In this document: piece after piece, positions 34,812 to 46,861 of the stretch
Layout: every line of letters begins with the position of its first letter
Numbering within the stretch: the stretch's first letter is position 1
Origin: Clostridium algifaecis
GTDB taxonomy: Bacteria > Bacillota > Clostridia > Clostridiales > Clostridiaceae
Direction: 5' to 3'
Assembly (NCBI RefSeq): GCF_017874415.1
Contig: NZ_JAGGLM010000011.1
Coordinates: forward strand, 1-64,000
Length of the DNA stretch: 64,000 bases
Notes under the pieces: generated by a model
The model's database searches: none
What the model saw: the letters and a program-made list of their open reading frames with translations, nothing else
Told to the model about the DNA's origin: nothing
Program-made: the position numbers and the translations under genes

Positions 34812-34857
34812 ACTTGAAGGTATATAATTAATATTTGAAAAGGAAGAAGGTTATAGT

Positions 34858-35766
34858 ATGGATTTTAGTCATATAGAGAATATAGAAAATGGTATTATAG
34901 TAAAAAATGTAAGAAATTTTGAATTGTCACATATATTTGACTGCGGACAGTGTTTCAGATGGGATAAACAGGATGATGGAAATTATATAGGAGTTGCGTT
35001 TGGAAAAGTTATTGAGGTTCAAAAAAAATATAATGATGTAATGATATATAACACAAATGAAAAAGATTTTAAAAATATTTGGGCAGAATATTTTGACCTT
35101 TACAGGGACTATGGAGAAATAAAAAGTATATTGAGTGATGACCCAATCTTAAAAAAATCATTAGAATTTGGGTACGGAATAAGACTTTTAAAACAAGATC
35201 CTTTTGAACTTATAATATCATTTATAATATCAGCTAATAATAGAATACCTATGATAAAAAGGGCTATAAAAAATATAAGTGCTAAATATGGTAAAAAAAT
35301 AGAATATAAAAATAAAATTTATTATAATTTTCCGGATGTCGAAGATTTGAATAAGGCTACTTTGGAGGAACTTAAAGATTGTGGTACTGGATTTAGAAAT
35401 AAATATATAAAAGACACTGTATCAAAAATATGTACTTTTGGTAAGCTTGGAAATTTAGATTATAATGAAAAATTTAATATAGAATGGATAAAAAGTCAAA
35501 AAGATGAATTATGTTATAAAGAGCTTCAAAAATTTATGGGAATTGGCCCAAAAGTTGCAGATTGTATAATGCTATTTTCTATGCAGAAATATTCAGCTTT
35601 CCCGGTGGATGTTTGGGTAAAAAGAGCAATGACTCATTTTTATCTGGCACCAGATGTATCTTTAAATAAGATAAGACAGTTTGGAATAAACAAATTTGGA
35701 AATTTTTCGGGATTTGCACAACAATATCTTTTTTATTATGCAAGAGAAAACAACATAAAATTATAG
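34858..35766 (+). CDS. ogg: 8-oxoguanine DNA glycosylase/AP lyase (OGG1 type)
   Basis: The 302-residue HhH-GPD glycosylase has an N-terminal OGG domain with HIFDCGQCFRW and the helix-hairpin-helix FMGIGPKVADCIMLFS, where K232 is the Schiff-base lysine and D251 in FPVDVW the catalytic Asp. It excises 8-oxoG from DNA. Eukaryote-like OGG1 homologues are known in Clostridium. It has a good AAGGAAG site and is probably monocistronic, between the nfnB terminator and the hydrogenase-homologue promoter. Confidence 0.93.
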   Translation: MDFSHIENIENGIIVKNVRNFELSHIFDCGQCFRWDKQDDGNYIGVAFGKVIEVQKKYNDVMIYNTNEKDFKNIWAEYFDLYRDYGEIKSILSDDPILKKSLEFGYGIRLLKQDPFELIISFIISANNRIPMIKRAIKNISAKYGKKIEYKNKIYYNFPDVEDLNKATLEELKDCGTGFRNKYIKDTVSKICTFGKLGNLDYNEKFNIEWIKSQKDELCYKELQKFMGIGPKVADCIMLFSMQKYSAFPVDVWVKRAMTHFYLAPDVSLNKIRQFGINKFGNFSGFAQQYLFYYARENNIKL

Positions 35767-35807
35767 GGGGTATATGTTAAAAAAATATCTTTTATTCTAA
35801 AAAACTG

Positions 35808-35836
35808 TTACATTATATTCACTAATCTGTTATAAT
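35808..35836 (+). promoter_or_regulatory. Promoter of the [FeFe]-hydrogenase homologue
   Basis: TTACAT, 17 bp, TATAAT, about 100 bp ahead of the TTG start at 35933. Confidence 0.6.
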
Positions 35837-35932
35837 AAAAATTGTTAAGATATAATGCGATATAATGTGTATTTGAGCTATTGCATATATTTTAAAATTT
35901 TTATATTCGTGTAACAGAAAGGGGAGAATGTT

Positions 35933-37420
35933 TTGGCAACCTTCGAGACACCACTAAAAAAGTTAAAATATTTGATATTAAAAAATGTGATAGAGCTTGC
36001 AAGAGATAATAAATTAACAAAGAATGAATTACAAAAAATACCATATAAGATAATTAAAGGTGATAAAGCCGAATATAGATGCTGTGTTTATAAGGAAAGA
36101 GCTGTCGTATATGAGAGAGCTACATTAGCTGCTGGTTTTGTGCCTACTAATAATATAACTGAAGAATTAAAAGAAATTGAAGATAAAGATCATATTATAT
36201 TTGTAATTTCTTCTGCGTGTGATAAGTGTCCTATAGATAAATATAATGTTACAGAAGCTTGTAGAGGATGTATTCAACATAAGTGCATGGAAGTTTGTCC
36301 TGCAAAAGCAATAACAAGGGTGGATGGAAAATCTTATATAAACCAGGAGTTGTGCAGGGAATGCGGTATGTGTAAAAAATCATGTCCTTATAATGCTATA
36401 GCTGAAGTAATGAGACCATGTAAAAAAGCTTGTCCTACAGGTGCACTGGAAATAAATTCTGAAAACAGAAAAGCAAAAATAGAAAAAGAAAAATGTATAA
36501 GCTGTGGAGCATGTATGTCAATGTGTCCTTTTGGTGCCATATCTGATTTGAGCCATGTAACCGATGTTACAAGAAAATTAGTTGAAGGTAAAGAGATTTA
36601 TGCAGTAGTAGCACCATCTATAACTGGCCAGTTTGGACCAAAGGTAAGTGTTGGAAAGATTAAAGATGCATTTAAGAAAATGGGATTTAAAGATATGCTG
36701 GAAGCTGCATGTGGTGCGGATGCAGTAACTGTAAACGAAGGCAATGAATTTGTTTCAAGAATGAAAAAAGGCGATAAGTTTATGACAAATTCGTGCTGTT
36801 CTGGATTTATGAATTATATAGAAATGAAATTCCCGGATATGGTAGATAAAATGTCAGGAACTGTTTCTCCTATGATTGCAACTGCAAGGTGGATAAAAGA
36901 ATTGCATAAAGATGCAATAGTTGTATTTGTTGGACCATGTACTGCAAAAAAAGTAGAAATAAATAGAGAATCTATAAAAAATGATGTAGATTATGCACTT
37001 ACATTTGAAGAAATAGCAGCTTTAATGGGCGCGTTTTCTGTAGATCCCGAAAACTGTGAGGACGAAACTGTTGATGATGCTTCAGCTTTGGGAAGAGGGT
37101 TTGCACAAGGTGGTGGAGTAGCAGCAGCTATAGAAAATTATATTTCTGAAAAGAAAATTGATGCTGATTTTAAACCTGTAAAAGTAAGTGGAAAAGATGA
37201 GATAAAGAAAGTAATGATGAGTGCTAAAGTGGGTAGGACCCCTGGAAATTTCATAGAGGGTATGATGTGTGAAGGCGGATGTATAGGAGGTCCGGCAACT
37301 ATGGTATCTCTTATGAAGGCAAGGCCACAACTCATTAAATTTAGTAAGCAGTCAACTAAAAAGACTATCCTTTCAAATGACAAACTTAAGGAATTTGAAA
37401 AAGTAAATATGGAAAGATAA
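35933..37420 (+). CDS. [FeFe]-hydrogenase homologue with divergent H-cluster motif
   Basis: The 495-residue protein is rich in Cys in its first 200 residues: C96xxC, C110xxC, C118-C122, the ferredoxin set C141xxCxxCxxxC151, C163-C167 and C188xxCxxCxxxC198, so several Fe-S clusters. The catalytic domain holds L1 as NSCCSGF (C288, C289) where active HydA usually has TSCCP-W, L2 as GPCTAKKVE (C336) and L3 as MMCEGGCIGG (C446, C450). All four H-cluster ligands and the proton-transfer Cys remain. The layout resembles group B (CpIII-like) monomeric hydrogenases. It starts with TTG behind GGGGAG. No hydEFG maturation genes are in the window. Confidence 0.85.
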   Translation: MATFETPLKKLKYLILKNVIELARDNKLTKNELQKIPYKIIKGDKAEYRCCVYKERAVVYERATLAAGFVPTNNITEELKEIEDKDHIIFVISSACDKCPIDKYNVTEACRGCIQHKCMEVCPAKAITRVDGKSYINQELCRECGMCKKSCPYNAIAEVMRPCKKACPTGALEINSENRKAKIEKEKCISCGACMSMCPFGAISDLSHVTDVTRKLVEGKEIYAVVAPSITGQFGPKVSVGKIKDAFKKMGFKDMLEAACGADAVTVNEGNEFVSRMKKGDKFMTNSCCSGFMNYIEMKFPDMVDKMSGTVSPMIATARWIKELHKDAIVVFVGPCTAKKVEINRESIKNDVDYALTFEEIAALMGAFSVDPENCEDETVDDASALGRGFAQGGGVAAAIENYISEKKIDADFKPVKVSGKDEIKKVMMSAKVGRTPGNFIEGMMCEGGCIGGPATMVSLMKARPQLIKFSKQSTKKTILSNDKLKEFEKVNMER

Positions 37421-37440
37421 TAATTATTGTTTTATTTTCA

Positions 37441-37478
37441 AAAGGTAAAATGCATTTGAGTGTATTTTACCTTTGTTA
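37441..37478 (+). terminator. Terminator after the hydrogenase homologue
   Basis: Stem AAAGGTAAAATGCA against TGTATTTTACCTTT (one G-T pair) with a 6-nt loop and a T-rich tail. Confidence 0.75.
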
Positions 37479-37585
37479 TTTTAAAAATATACAGTGTATA
37501 TATAAATTATAATTGGATATTATAGTAAATAGATTTTACTTTAATTAGTATTTCAAGTTATAAATAAAATAATGGGATATTTAAA

Positions 37586-38293
37586 ATGAGATTATTTGAA
37601 AAGTTAAAAAAATATAAAGCATATATAATAATTGGTATTATAATTATATTTTTATTTGTGACTGCTTATGAGTATTATCATAAATATATGTATATTTTAA
37701 GAAGTCCTAAGGATTTAAAAAATTTAATCATGTCTTATGGTAAATACGGAATATTTGCATTTTTAGTTCTGCAGATATTTCAAGTAGTAGCATTTTTTAT
37801 ACCTGGAGAGTTTGTTCAAATTGCTTCAGGATATATGTATGGTTCATTTTTAGGAAGTGTCTTATCTGTTTTAGGGATAGTTTTAGGAAGCATAATTGCA
37901 TACTTGATATCAATGATATATGGTAAACCTCTTGTGAACAAAATGGTATCAAATAGGCAATTAAAATTTTTTAAGAGAATATTGAATTTAGGGAATATGA
38001 ATCTTGTGGTATTTTTAGTATATTTAATTCCCGGAATACCGAAAGATATTTTATCTTACATATGTGGAATATCAAATATAAGTTTAAAAAATTTCATTAT
38101 TTATTCCACGCTTGGAAGATTACCGGGCATAATTATATCTTCTTATTTTGGAGCTAAAATATATTCTGAAAATAAAATAATGCTTATAATTATAACAATT
38201 GTAGTGACCATGTTATTTTTTATTGGGATTTTTAAAGGAGAAAAGATAATATTAAAAATGGTAAAGCATAAATCATCTCAAAATGACAATTAA
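37586..38293 (+). CDS. TVP38/TMEM64 family (VTT domain) membrane protein
   Basis: The 235-residue protein has about five membrane segments. The VTT/SNARE-associated core is visible as FFIPGEFVQIASGYMYG, GIVLGSIIAYLISMIYGK and YLIPGIPKDILSYICGISN, with GRLPGIIISSYFG. The family is related to DedA proteins, and some members move lipids or polyprenyl phosphates across the membrane; no function can be assigned here. It begins with a basic cytoplasmic end (RLFEKLKKYK). The ribosome site (GGGATATTTAAA) is weak. Confidence 0.85.
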   Translation: MRLFEKLKKYKAYIIIGIIIIFLFVTAYEYYHKYMYILRSPKDLKNLIMSYGKYGIFAFLVLQIFQVVAFFIPGEFVQIASGYMYGSFLGSVLSVLGIVLGSIIAYLISMIYGKPLVNKMVSNRQLKFFKRILNLGNMNLVVFLVYLIPGIPKDILSYICGISNISLKNFIIYSTLGRLPGIIISSYFGAKIYSENKIMLIIITIVVTMLFFIGIFKGEKIILKMVKHKSSQNDN

Positions 38294-38388
38294 TTATGCA
38301 TAATTATATTGTTTTTAGCTAAAATGGTGAAATCAAGAGAAATTAAGAGAGATATTTATTTAATAAGAGCGTATCTGGAAATTTGAAC

Positions 38389-38443
38389 AATAAATACTGT
38401 TCAAGTATTAAATTAGAATTTGAAAATATAAACAGTATTTATT
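38389..38443. repeat. 13-bp inverted repeat upstream of groESL
   Basis: AATAAATACTGTT (38389-38401) is exactly repeated in inverse at 38431-38443, with a 29-bp spacer. It lies just before the groESL -10 (TATAAT, 38446-38451) and CIRCE. The role is unknown. Confidence 0.5.
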
Positions 38444-38458
38444 ATTATAATAATTGTA

Positions 38459-38485
38459 TTAGCACTCAATATTAATGAGTGCTAA
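38459..38485. promoter_or_regulatory. CIRCE element (HrcA operator) of groESL
   Basis: A perfect TTAGCACTC-N9-GAGTGCTAA, 60 bp ahead of groES and right after a TATAAT box. HrcA repression and heat induction are well known for this element. Confidence 0.97.
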
Positions 38486-38533
38486 CAATAACTGCTAAAA
38501 ATTATTTTAAAATAAATTAAAAGATATTTTTAA

Positions 38534-38833
<300 letters not shown>

Positions 38834-38856
38834 AATTATGATTATATATAATCTAA

Positions 38857-40509
<1,653 letters not shown>

Positions 40510-40524
40510 TATTCCACAATCATT

Positions 40525-40568
40525 AAAATTAACTTTGTGTCTTTTAAGAGACATGAAGTTAATTTTTT
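40525..40568 (+). terminator. Terminator of groESL
   Basis: Stem AAAATTAACTTTGTGTCT against AGACATGAAGTTAATTTT with one mismatch, then T6. Confidence 0.88.
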
Positions 40569-40579
40569 ATTTATTTACA

Positions 40580-40608
40580 TTGACAAAAACAGAAAAATTG
40601 AATAAAAT
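40580..40608 (+). promoter_or_regulatory. Promoter of the guaBA leader
   Basis: TTGACA, 17 bp, TAAAAT, about 70 bp ahead of the guanine aptamer. The 400-bp groEL-guaB gap is thus filled by a terminator, this promoter and a riboswitch leader. Confidence 0.75.
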
Positions 40609-40680
40609 AGTGTAAATAGTTAATAAAGCAGATAGAAATAAATCAAAATTTATAAAAAATAAACAAATATTATTTATTTA

Positions 40681-40746
40681 GCTCATATATCCCCTGAATG
40701 TGGCAGAGAGTATCTACCGGAAACCTTAAATTTCTGACTATGAGTG
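40681..40746 (+). ncRNA. Guanine-sensing purine riboswitch aptamer
   Basis: P1 is CTCATA (40682-40687) with TATGAG (40739-40744). Loop L2 is GAATGTGGC-like, J2/3 is GTATCTACC, P3 is CGGAAA/TTTCTG with L3 CCTTAAA. The specificity base is the C in GACTATG (U would read adenine), so guanine/hypoxanthine is expected. It lies 165 bp ahead of guaB, as in other Firmicute GMP synthesis genes. Confidence 0.93.
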
Positions 40747-40773
40747 AAATTATTATGGTATAATTCTATTAAT

Positions 40774-40792
40774 TTCACTTATAGTGATTTTT
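40774..40792 (+). terminator. Riboswitch expression-platform terminator
   Basis: TCACT-TAT-AGTGA is followed by T5. Its left arm is also part of a competing stem, AGTGAAATTA (40743-40752) with TAATTTCACT (40770-40779), whose own left arm overlaps the 3' strand of aptamer P1. This is the layout of an off-switch. Confidence 0.6.
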
Positions 40793-40910
40793 ATAGGATT
40801 TTTGTTTTTATTTACATGATTTATTCATGCTAAACAAATAACTTTCATAAATACATTTTAATATGGCTAAAATAATTATAAAATAAATTATTATATAGGA
40901 GTGATTTTAA

Positions 40911-42365
<1,455 letters not shown>

Positions 42366-42435
42366 AAGTTATTTATAATTTATTTAAAATGAACTAAGGT
42401 ATATTGATTTTCTATAATTGGTCAGGAGGAAATTT

Positions 42436-43968
42436 ATGAGCAGACAATTAGTTATTATAGTCGATTTTGGTGGACAGTATAATCAGCTAATAGCAAGAAG
42501 AGTTAGAGAGAATAATGTATATTGTGAAATAGTCCCATATACATATTCTTTAGATAAGATAAAAGAAAAAAATCCAAGTTGTATAATATTTACTGGAGGC
42601 CCTAAGAGTGTGTATGGAGAAAATTCTCCTAAAATAGATCATGATATATTTAAACTTGGAGTTCCAATACTCGGAATATGTTATGGACATCAATTAGTAT
42701 GCAGTGCTTTAGGTGGGAAAGTCGTAAGTGCTGAGGTAAGAGAATATGGAAAAACAAAGGTAAAGTTGAATTCTAAAAATATTTTATTTTATGGAATAGA
42801 TGAAAATCAAAGTTGTTGGATGAGCCATACAGATGTAGTATCAGAAGCTCCAGCAGGTTTTGAAGTTATAGCAACAACAGAAGAATGTCCAGTAGCAGCA
42901 GTAGCAAATGATGAAAAAAAAATTTATGGAGTTCAATTCCATCCTGAAGTTGAGCATACTCCTTTTGGAAAAAAGATGCTTTCAAATTTTTTATTTAATG
43001 TTTGCAAATTAAAGGGAGACTGGTCTATGTCCTCTTTTGCAGAAGAAAAAATTAAAGCTATAAAAGAAAAAGTTGGGGACAAGAAAGTAATATGTGCCAT
43101 GTCGGGTGGAGTTGATTCATCAGTAGCAGCTGTACTTGTACATAAAGCTGTAGGAAAGCAGCTTACATGTATATTTGTAGATCATGGTCTTCTTAGAAAA
43201 GATGAAGGAGATCAAGTTGAAAATGTATTTAAAAAACAATTTGATATGAACTTCATAAGAGTAAATGCTAAAGATAGATTTTTGGGAAAACTGGCTGATG
43301 TAGATGATCCAGAAAAAAAGAGAAAAATTATAGGAGAAGAATTCATAAGAGTGTTTGAAGAAGAAGCCAAAAAATTGGGAGATATAGGTTTCTTAGTTCA
43401 AGGAACTATATATCCTGATGTAGTTGAGAGCGGACTTGGAACTTCTGCAACTATAAAGAGCCATCATAATGTTGGTGGACTTCCAGAGGATATGGATTTT
43501 AAACTTATAGAGCCACTTAGAGAACTTTTTAAGGATGAAGTCAGAGCTGTAGGCGAGGAACTTGGAATACCTCATAAATTAGTCTGGAGACAGCCTTTTC
43601 CTGGGCCAGGACTTGCAATAAGAGTTTTGGGAGCAGTTACAGAGGAAAAACTTAAGATAACAAGAGAGGCAGATGCTATATTTAGAGAAGAAATAGCAAA
43701 TGCGGGATTAGATGAGACTATATGGCAGTATTTTGCATGCCTTCCTAACATAAGATCAGTAGGAGTAATGGGGGATCACAGAACTTATTGCTATACTGTA
43801 GCCCTTAGAGCGGTTATATCCTCGGATGCTATGACATCTGACTGGGCAAGAATACCATATGATGTTTTAGACAAAGTAAGTAGGAGGATAGTAAATGAAG
43901 TGGATGGAGTAAACAGAATTGTTTATGATATAACAAGTAAGCCACCTTCTACTATTGAATGGGAATAA
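42436..43968 (+). CDS. guaA: GMP synthase (glutamine-hydrolysing)
   Basis: The 510-residue enzyme has a class I glutamine amidotransferase part (1-190; GICYGHQLV with the catalytic Cys, FHPEVEHT with His and Glu), an ATP pyrophosphatase part with [10 protein letters not shown] (about residue 220), and a C-terminal dimerisation domain ending [12 protein letters not shown]. It aminates XMP to GMP. A TTG at 42418 lies upstream of the AGGAGG site, so ATG 42436 is the start. Co-transcribed with guaB under the riboswitch. Confidence 0.98.
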   Translation: MSRQLVIIVDFGGQYNQLIARRVRENNVYCEIVPYTYSLDKIKEKNPSCIIFTGGPKSVYGENSPKIDHDIFKLGVPILGICYGHQLVCSALGGKVVSAEVREYGKTKVKLNSKNILFYGIDENQSCWMSHTDVVSEAPAGFEVIATTEECPVAAVANDEKKIYGVQFHPEVEHTPFGKKMLSNFLFNVCKLKGDWSMSSFAEEKIKAIKEKVGDKKVICAMSGGVDSSVAAVLVHKAVGKQLTCIFVDHGLLRKDEGDQVENVFKKQFDMNFIRVNAKDRFLGKLADVDDPEKKRKIIGEEFIRVFEEEAKKLGDIGFLVQGTIYPDVVESGLGTSATIKSHHNVGGLPEDMDFKLIEPLRELFKDEVRAVGEELGIPHKLVWRQPFPGPGLAIRVLGAVTEEKLKITREADAIFREEIANAGLDETIWQYFACLPNIRSVGVMGDHRTYCYTVALRAVISSDAMTSDWARIPYDVLDKVSRRIVNEVDGVNRIVYDITSKPPSTIEWE

Positions 43969-44040
43969 AAGTAAATTACTGTTAAATTAGTGTTTTCAAG
44001 GTATTGAAATAGATTTATAACAGAATAACTCAGTTAGCTA

Positions 44041-44074
44041 AAAGTAATTAGGATAGAAATATCTTAGTTACTTT
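44041..44074 (+). terminator. Possible terminator after guaA
   Basis: Stem AAAGTAATTAGGATA against TATCTTAGTTACTTT with few mismatches. The tail (CTGTTT) is weak in T, so this is a moderate call. Confidence 0.55.
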
Positions 44075-44120
44075 CTGTTTAAATTAATATATTATCTTGG
44101 CATTTAAAATAAATAGCAAT

Positions 44121-44146
44121 ATATTATGACTGAATAGTCATAATAT
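44121..44146. promoter_or_regulatory. Palindromic operator candidate upstream of the ABC exporter operon
   Basis: A perfect 11-bp inverted repeat, ATATTATGACT-GAAT-AGTCATAATAT, with no T-run after it. The core TGACT-GAAT-AGTCA is of the kind bound by dimeric TetR-type repressors. No regulator gene is adjacent. Confidence 0.5.
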
Positions 44147-44243
44147 TTAAAAATGCGATAAAACGCCGAAAGATACATTATTAAATTTAAAAGAAAAAAA
44201 GAAATGAAATAATAAGTGCTGCAATAAATGAGGAGGGGCAATC

Positions 44244-45131
44244 ATGAAAAATGTTGTTGAGTTTAAAAATCTTACTAAAACTTATGGAAAAGCTAGAGGT
44301 ATTGAAAATATTAGCTTCAATGTAGAAGAGGGAGAAATTTTTGGATTTATTGGACCAAATGGAGCAGGAAAGTCCACAGCAATAAGGACAATGTTATCTA
44401 TAATATATCCAACCAGCGGCAGCGTTAGTATCTTCGGAAAGGACAGTGTTAAAGATGCAAAGGAAATAAAAAAGAACATAGGTTATTTGCCCTCAGAGGT
44501 TTTTTACTACGACAACATGAAGGTAATTGACCTTTTAAAATATTCAGCTAGCTTTTATAAAAAGGACTGCAGCAAAAAGATACATGATTTAGCAGAGGAT
44601 ATGAATCTTGATTTAAATAAAAAAATAGATGATTTATCATTTGGAAATAGAAAAAAGGTTGGAATTGTTCAGGCACTGCTTCATGAACCTAAACTTATAA
44701 TTCTTGATGAACCTACAGGGGGACTTGACCCATTAATGCAGCAAAAGTTCTTTGAAATATTAATAGAAGAAAATAAAAAGGGAGTTACAATTTTGTTTTC
44801 TTCACATATTTTAAGTGAAGTTCAGAAAATGTGCAGCAGGGTTGCAATAATAAAAGAAGGAAAACTTGTTAAGCTTGAAAAGATAAGCACATTAAAAGAG
44901 ACAAATCATAAAAAATTTCAAATAGAAGTTAAAGATAAAATTGATGAGGATTATTTTAAAATCAATGGAGTTAGTAGTTTAAATGTTAATGAAAATAATG
45001 TTAGTTTCTTGTTTAGAGGGGATATTAATGAGATGGTAAAAAAACTCTCTAAAATAAACATATCAAATATATTAATAGAAGAACCTGATCTTGAAGAGAT
45101 ATTTATGCATTACTACAAAAAGGAGGAATAG
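44244..45131 (+). CDS. ABC transporter ATP-binding protein
   Basis: The 295-residue ABC ATPase has Walker A GPNGAGKSTAIR (about 38-49), the signature LSFGNRKKVGIVQAL in place of LSGGQ, Walker B LIILDEPTGGLDP and the switch His in ILFSSHILSEV. The last 80 residues form the usual accessory domain of ABC-2 type (CcmA/YhaQ-like) ATPases. Two ABC-2 permeases follow directly. An exporter of a drug, lipid or peptide is likely; the substrate is unknown. The start is behind GAGGAGGGG. Confidence 0.9.
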   Translation: MKNVVEFKNLTKTYGKARGIENISFNVEEGEIFGFIGPNGAGKSTAIRTMLSIIYPTSGSVSIFGKDSVKDAKEIKKNIGYLPSEVFYYDNMKVIDLLKYSASFYKKDCSKKIHDLAEDMNLDLNKKIDDLSFGNRKKVGIVQALLHEPKLIILDEPTGGLDPLMQQKFFEILIEENKKGVTILFSSHILSEVQKMCSRVAIIKEGKLVKLEKISTLKETNHKKFQIEVKDKIDEDYFKINGVSSLNVNENNVSFLFRGDINEMVKKLSKINISNILIEEPDLEEIFMHYYKKEE

Positions 45132-45135
45132 GACT

Positions 45136-45936
45136 ATGAGTATGTTTTTACATGAATTAAAAGCCTATAGAAAATCAACTATTATATGGTCTGCTTCCTT
45201 AGTTTTATTAGCACTTTTTATGTTTTCAATGTTTCCAAGTATATCTAAAGATGCTGAAAGTTTTAAAAAGCTTCTTGATGTCTATCCTCCTGCTTTTAGA
45301 AAAGCACTTGGACTTTCGGTAGATAGCGTAACATCACTTCTAGGTTTTTATTCTTCTTTTGTGCTTTTGTATGAAGTACTATGCGGCAGTATTCAAGCTA
45401 TGAATTTAGGAACAGCAATTATATCAAAGGAAGTAAGGGAAAAGACAGCTGACTTTTTATTAACCAAGCCAATTAAAAGACATGAAATAGTGACTTCAAA
45501 GCTTTTGGCTGCCATTTCTTCACTTGTAATTACAAACATAATATATATAGCAGGGGCAAGTATTATTGCAGAAATTGTGAAAAATAAAAGTTTTGACTAT
45601 AAGATATTTTTATTGCTCTCTATAACACTATTCCTTGTTCAGATTATGTTTATGAGCTTAGGAATTGTTATTTCTATGATTTTGCCAAGGATTAGATCTG
45701 TGCTACCTATTTCTATAGGCACTGTTTTAGGATTCTTTTTTATTGAAATGTTTAGTTCTATTATAGGAGATAAGGCTGTTAGATATATTACTCCTTTTAA
45801 ATATTATGATTATTCATATATAATTAAACATTCTGCCTATGAGTACAAGTACATTTTAATAGAATTAGTTTTTATTATAGTATTCATTTTAATGAGCTAT
45901 GTTATTTATTCTAAAAAAGATATTCATGCAGTATAG
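45136..45936 (+). CDS. ABC-2 type permease, first subunit
   Basis: The 266-residue membrane protein has six hydrophobic segments: LHELKAYRKSTIIWSASLV at the N terminus, a periplasmic loop after SMFPSISKDAESF, and the family stretch AIISKEVREKTADFLLTKPIKRHEIVTSKL. The frame is open upstream into the ATPase gene, but ATG 45136, 4 bp after that gene's stop and behind AGGAGG, gives the same length as its paralogue next door. Confidence 0.9.
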   Translation: MSMFLHELKAYRKSTIIWSASLVLLALFMFSMFPSISKDAESFKKLLDVYPPAFRKALGLSVDSVTSLLGFYSSFVLLYEVLCGSIQAMNLGTAIISKEVREKTADFLLTKPIKRHEIVTSKLLAAISSLVITNIIYIAGASIIAEIVKNKSFDYKIFLLLSITLFLVQIMFMSLGIVISMILPRIRSVLPISIGTVLGFFFIEMFSSIIGDKAVRYITPFKYYDYSYIIKHSAYEYKYILIELVFIIVFILMSYVIYSKKDIHAV

Positions 45937-45954
45937 AGGAAAGGGGAGAGTGTA

Positions 45955-46755
45955 ATGAATCTGTTTATTAGAGAAATGAAAGCAAATATGAAATCACTTA
46001 TATTGTGGTGTATTTTTATAGTATTACTCATTATTAGCAGCATGGCTAAATATGGCTCATTTACAGCCTCAGGACAATCAATGAATGCACTTATATCAAA
46101 AATGCCTGAATCCCTTAAAGCATTACTTGGAGTTAGTTCTTTTGATCTCTCAAAATTAAGTGGATATTATGGTATGATGCTTGTATATATACTTCTAATG
46201 GCTGGAATACATGCAGCAACAATAGGTGCTAATATTATTTCGAAGGAAGAGAGAGACAAAACTACAGAATTCTTACTTGCAAAACCAATTTCAAGAAATA
46301 AAATTATTACAATGAAGCTATTAGCAGCATTTGTAAATGTAATAATCTTCAATTTAGTCACTCTTATAATCTCTATAGTTTCTGTAAGTAGATTCAATAG
46401 CAAGGGAGAACCTATAGACCATTACATTGCATTGATTATGATTGGTATGTTTATTTTTCAATTATTATTTTTAACATTAGGATCAGTAATATCATCTGTT
46501 AGCAAAAGCAATAAGCGTGGAGCTTCACTTTCAACGCTCATTATTATAACTGCCTATTTGATTTCTGTATTTATTGACATGAATAGTAAGCTTAAAGTAC
46601 TAAAATTTTTAACACCATTTAAATATTTTGATACAGGTGAGATAATGTATGAAAGTGGATTTAAGACTGGATATTTAATATTATCTTCGGTAATTATTAT
46701 CGGATTTTTAGTGATAACATACTTGTTTTATAATAAAAGAGATTTAAATGTTTAA
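45955..46755 (+). CDS. ABC-2 type permease, second subunit
   Basis: The 266-residue paralogue of the preceding permease has the same layout: FIREMKANMKSLILWC start, ANIISKEERDKTTEFLLAKPISRNKIITMKL, and six membrane segments. The two probably form a heterodimeric channel driven by the ATPase dimer. It lies 18 bp after the first permease behind AGGGGAG. A bidirectional terminator separates it from etfA. Confidence 0.9.
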   Translation: MNLFIREMKANMKSLILWCIFIVLLIISSMAKYGSFTASGQSMNALISKMPESLKALLGVSSFDLSKLSGYYGMMLVYILLMAGIHAATIGANIISKEERDKTTEFLLAKPISRNKIITMKLLAAFVNVIIFNLVTLIISIVSVSRFNSKGEPIDHYIALIMIGMFIFQLLFLTLGSVISSVSKSNKRGASLSTLIIITAYLISVFIDMNSKLKVLKFLTPFKYFDTGEIMYESGFKTGYLILSSVIIIGFLVITYLFYNKRDLNV

Positions 46756-46767
46756 CAGAAATTTAGT

Positions 46768-46808
46768 AAAAAATATAACTGAAAATCAAAATTTTCAGTT
46801 ATATTTTT
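46768..46808. terminator. Bidirectional terminator between the ABC operon and etfA
   Basis: Perfect 16-bp arms (46771-46786 and 46791-46806, AAATATAACTGAAAAT and its complement), with A-run before and T-run after. The convergent genes both end here. Confidence 0.9.
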
Positions 46809-46861
46809 AATATATTTAAAATTTTCATATTTACACATTTTTTATACATTGATAAAGTAAA

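Noticed and set aside
35842-35859. TTGTTAA near the hydrogenase-homologue promoter as a Rex box
   Set aside because: Only one half site fits; the other half does not resemble TTAACAA.
44150-44243. Possible c-di-GMP or other riboswitch in the leader of the ABC exporter
   Set aside because: GC-bearing bits such as AACGCCGAAAG do not build the required stems of any class I know.
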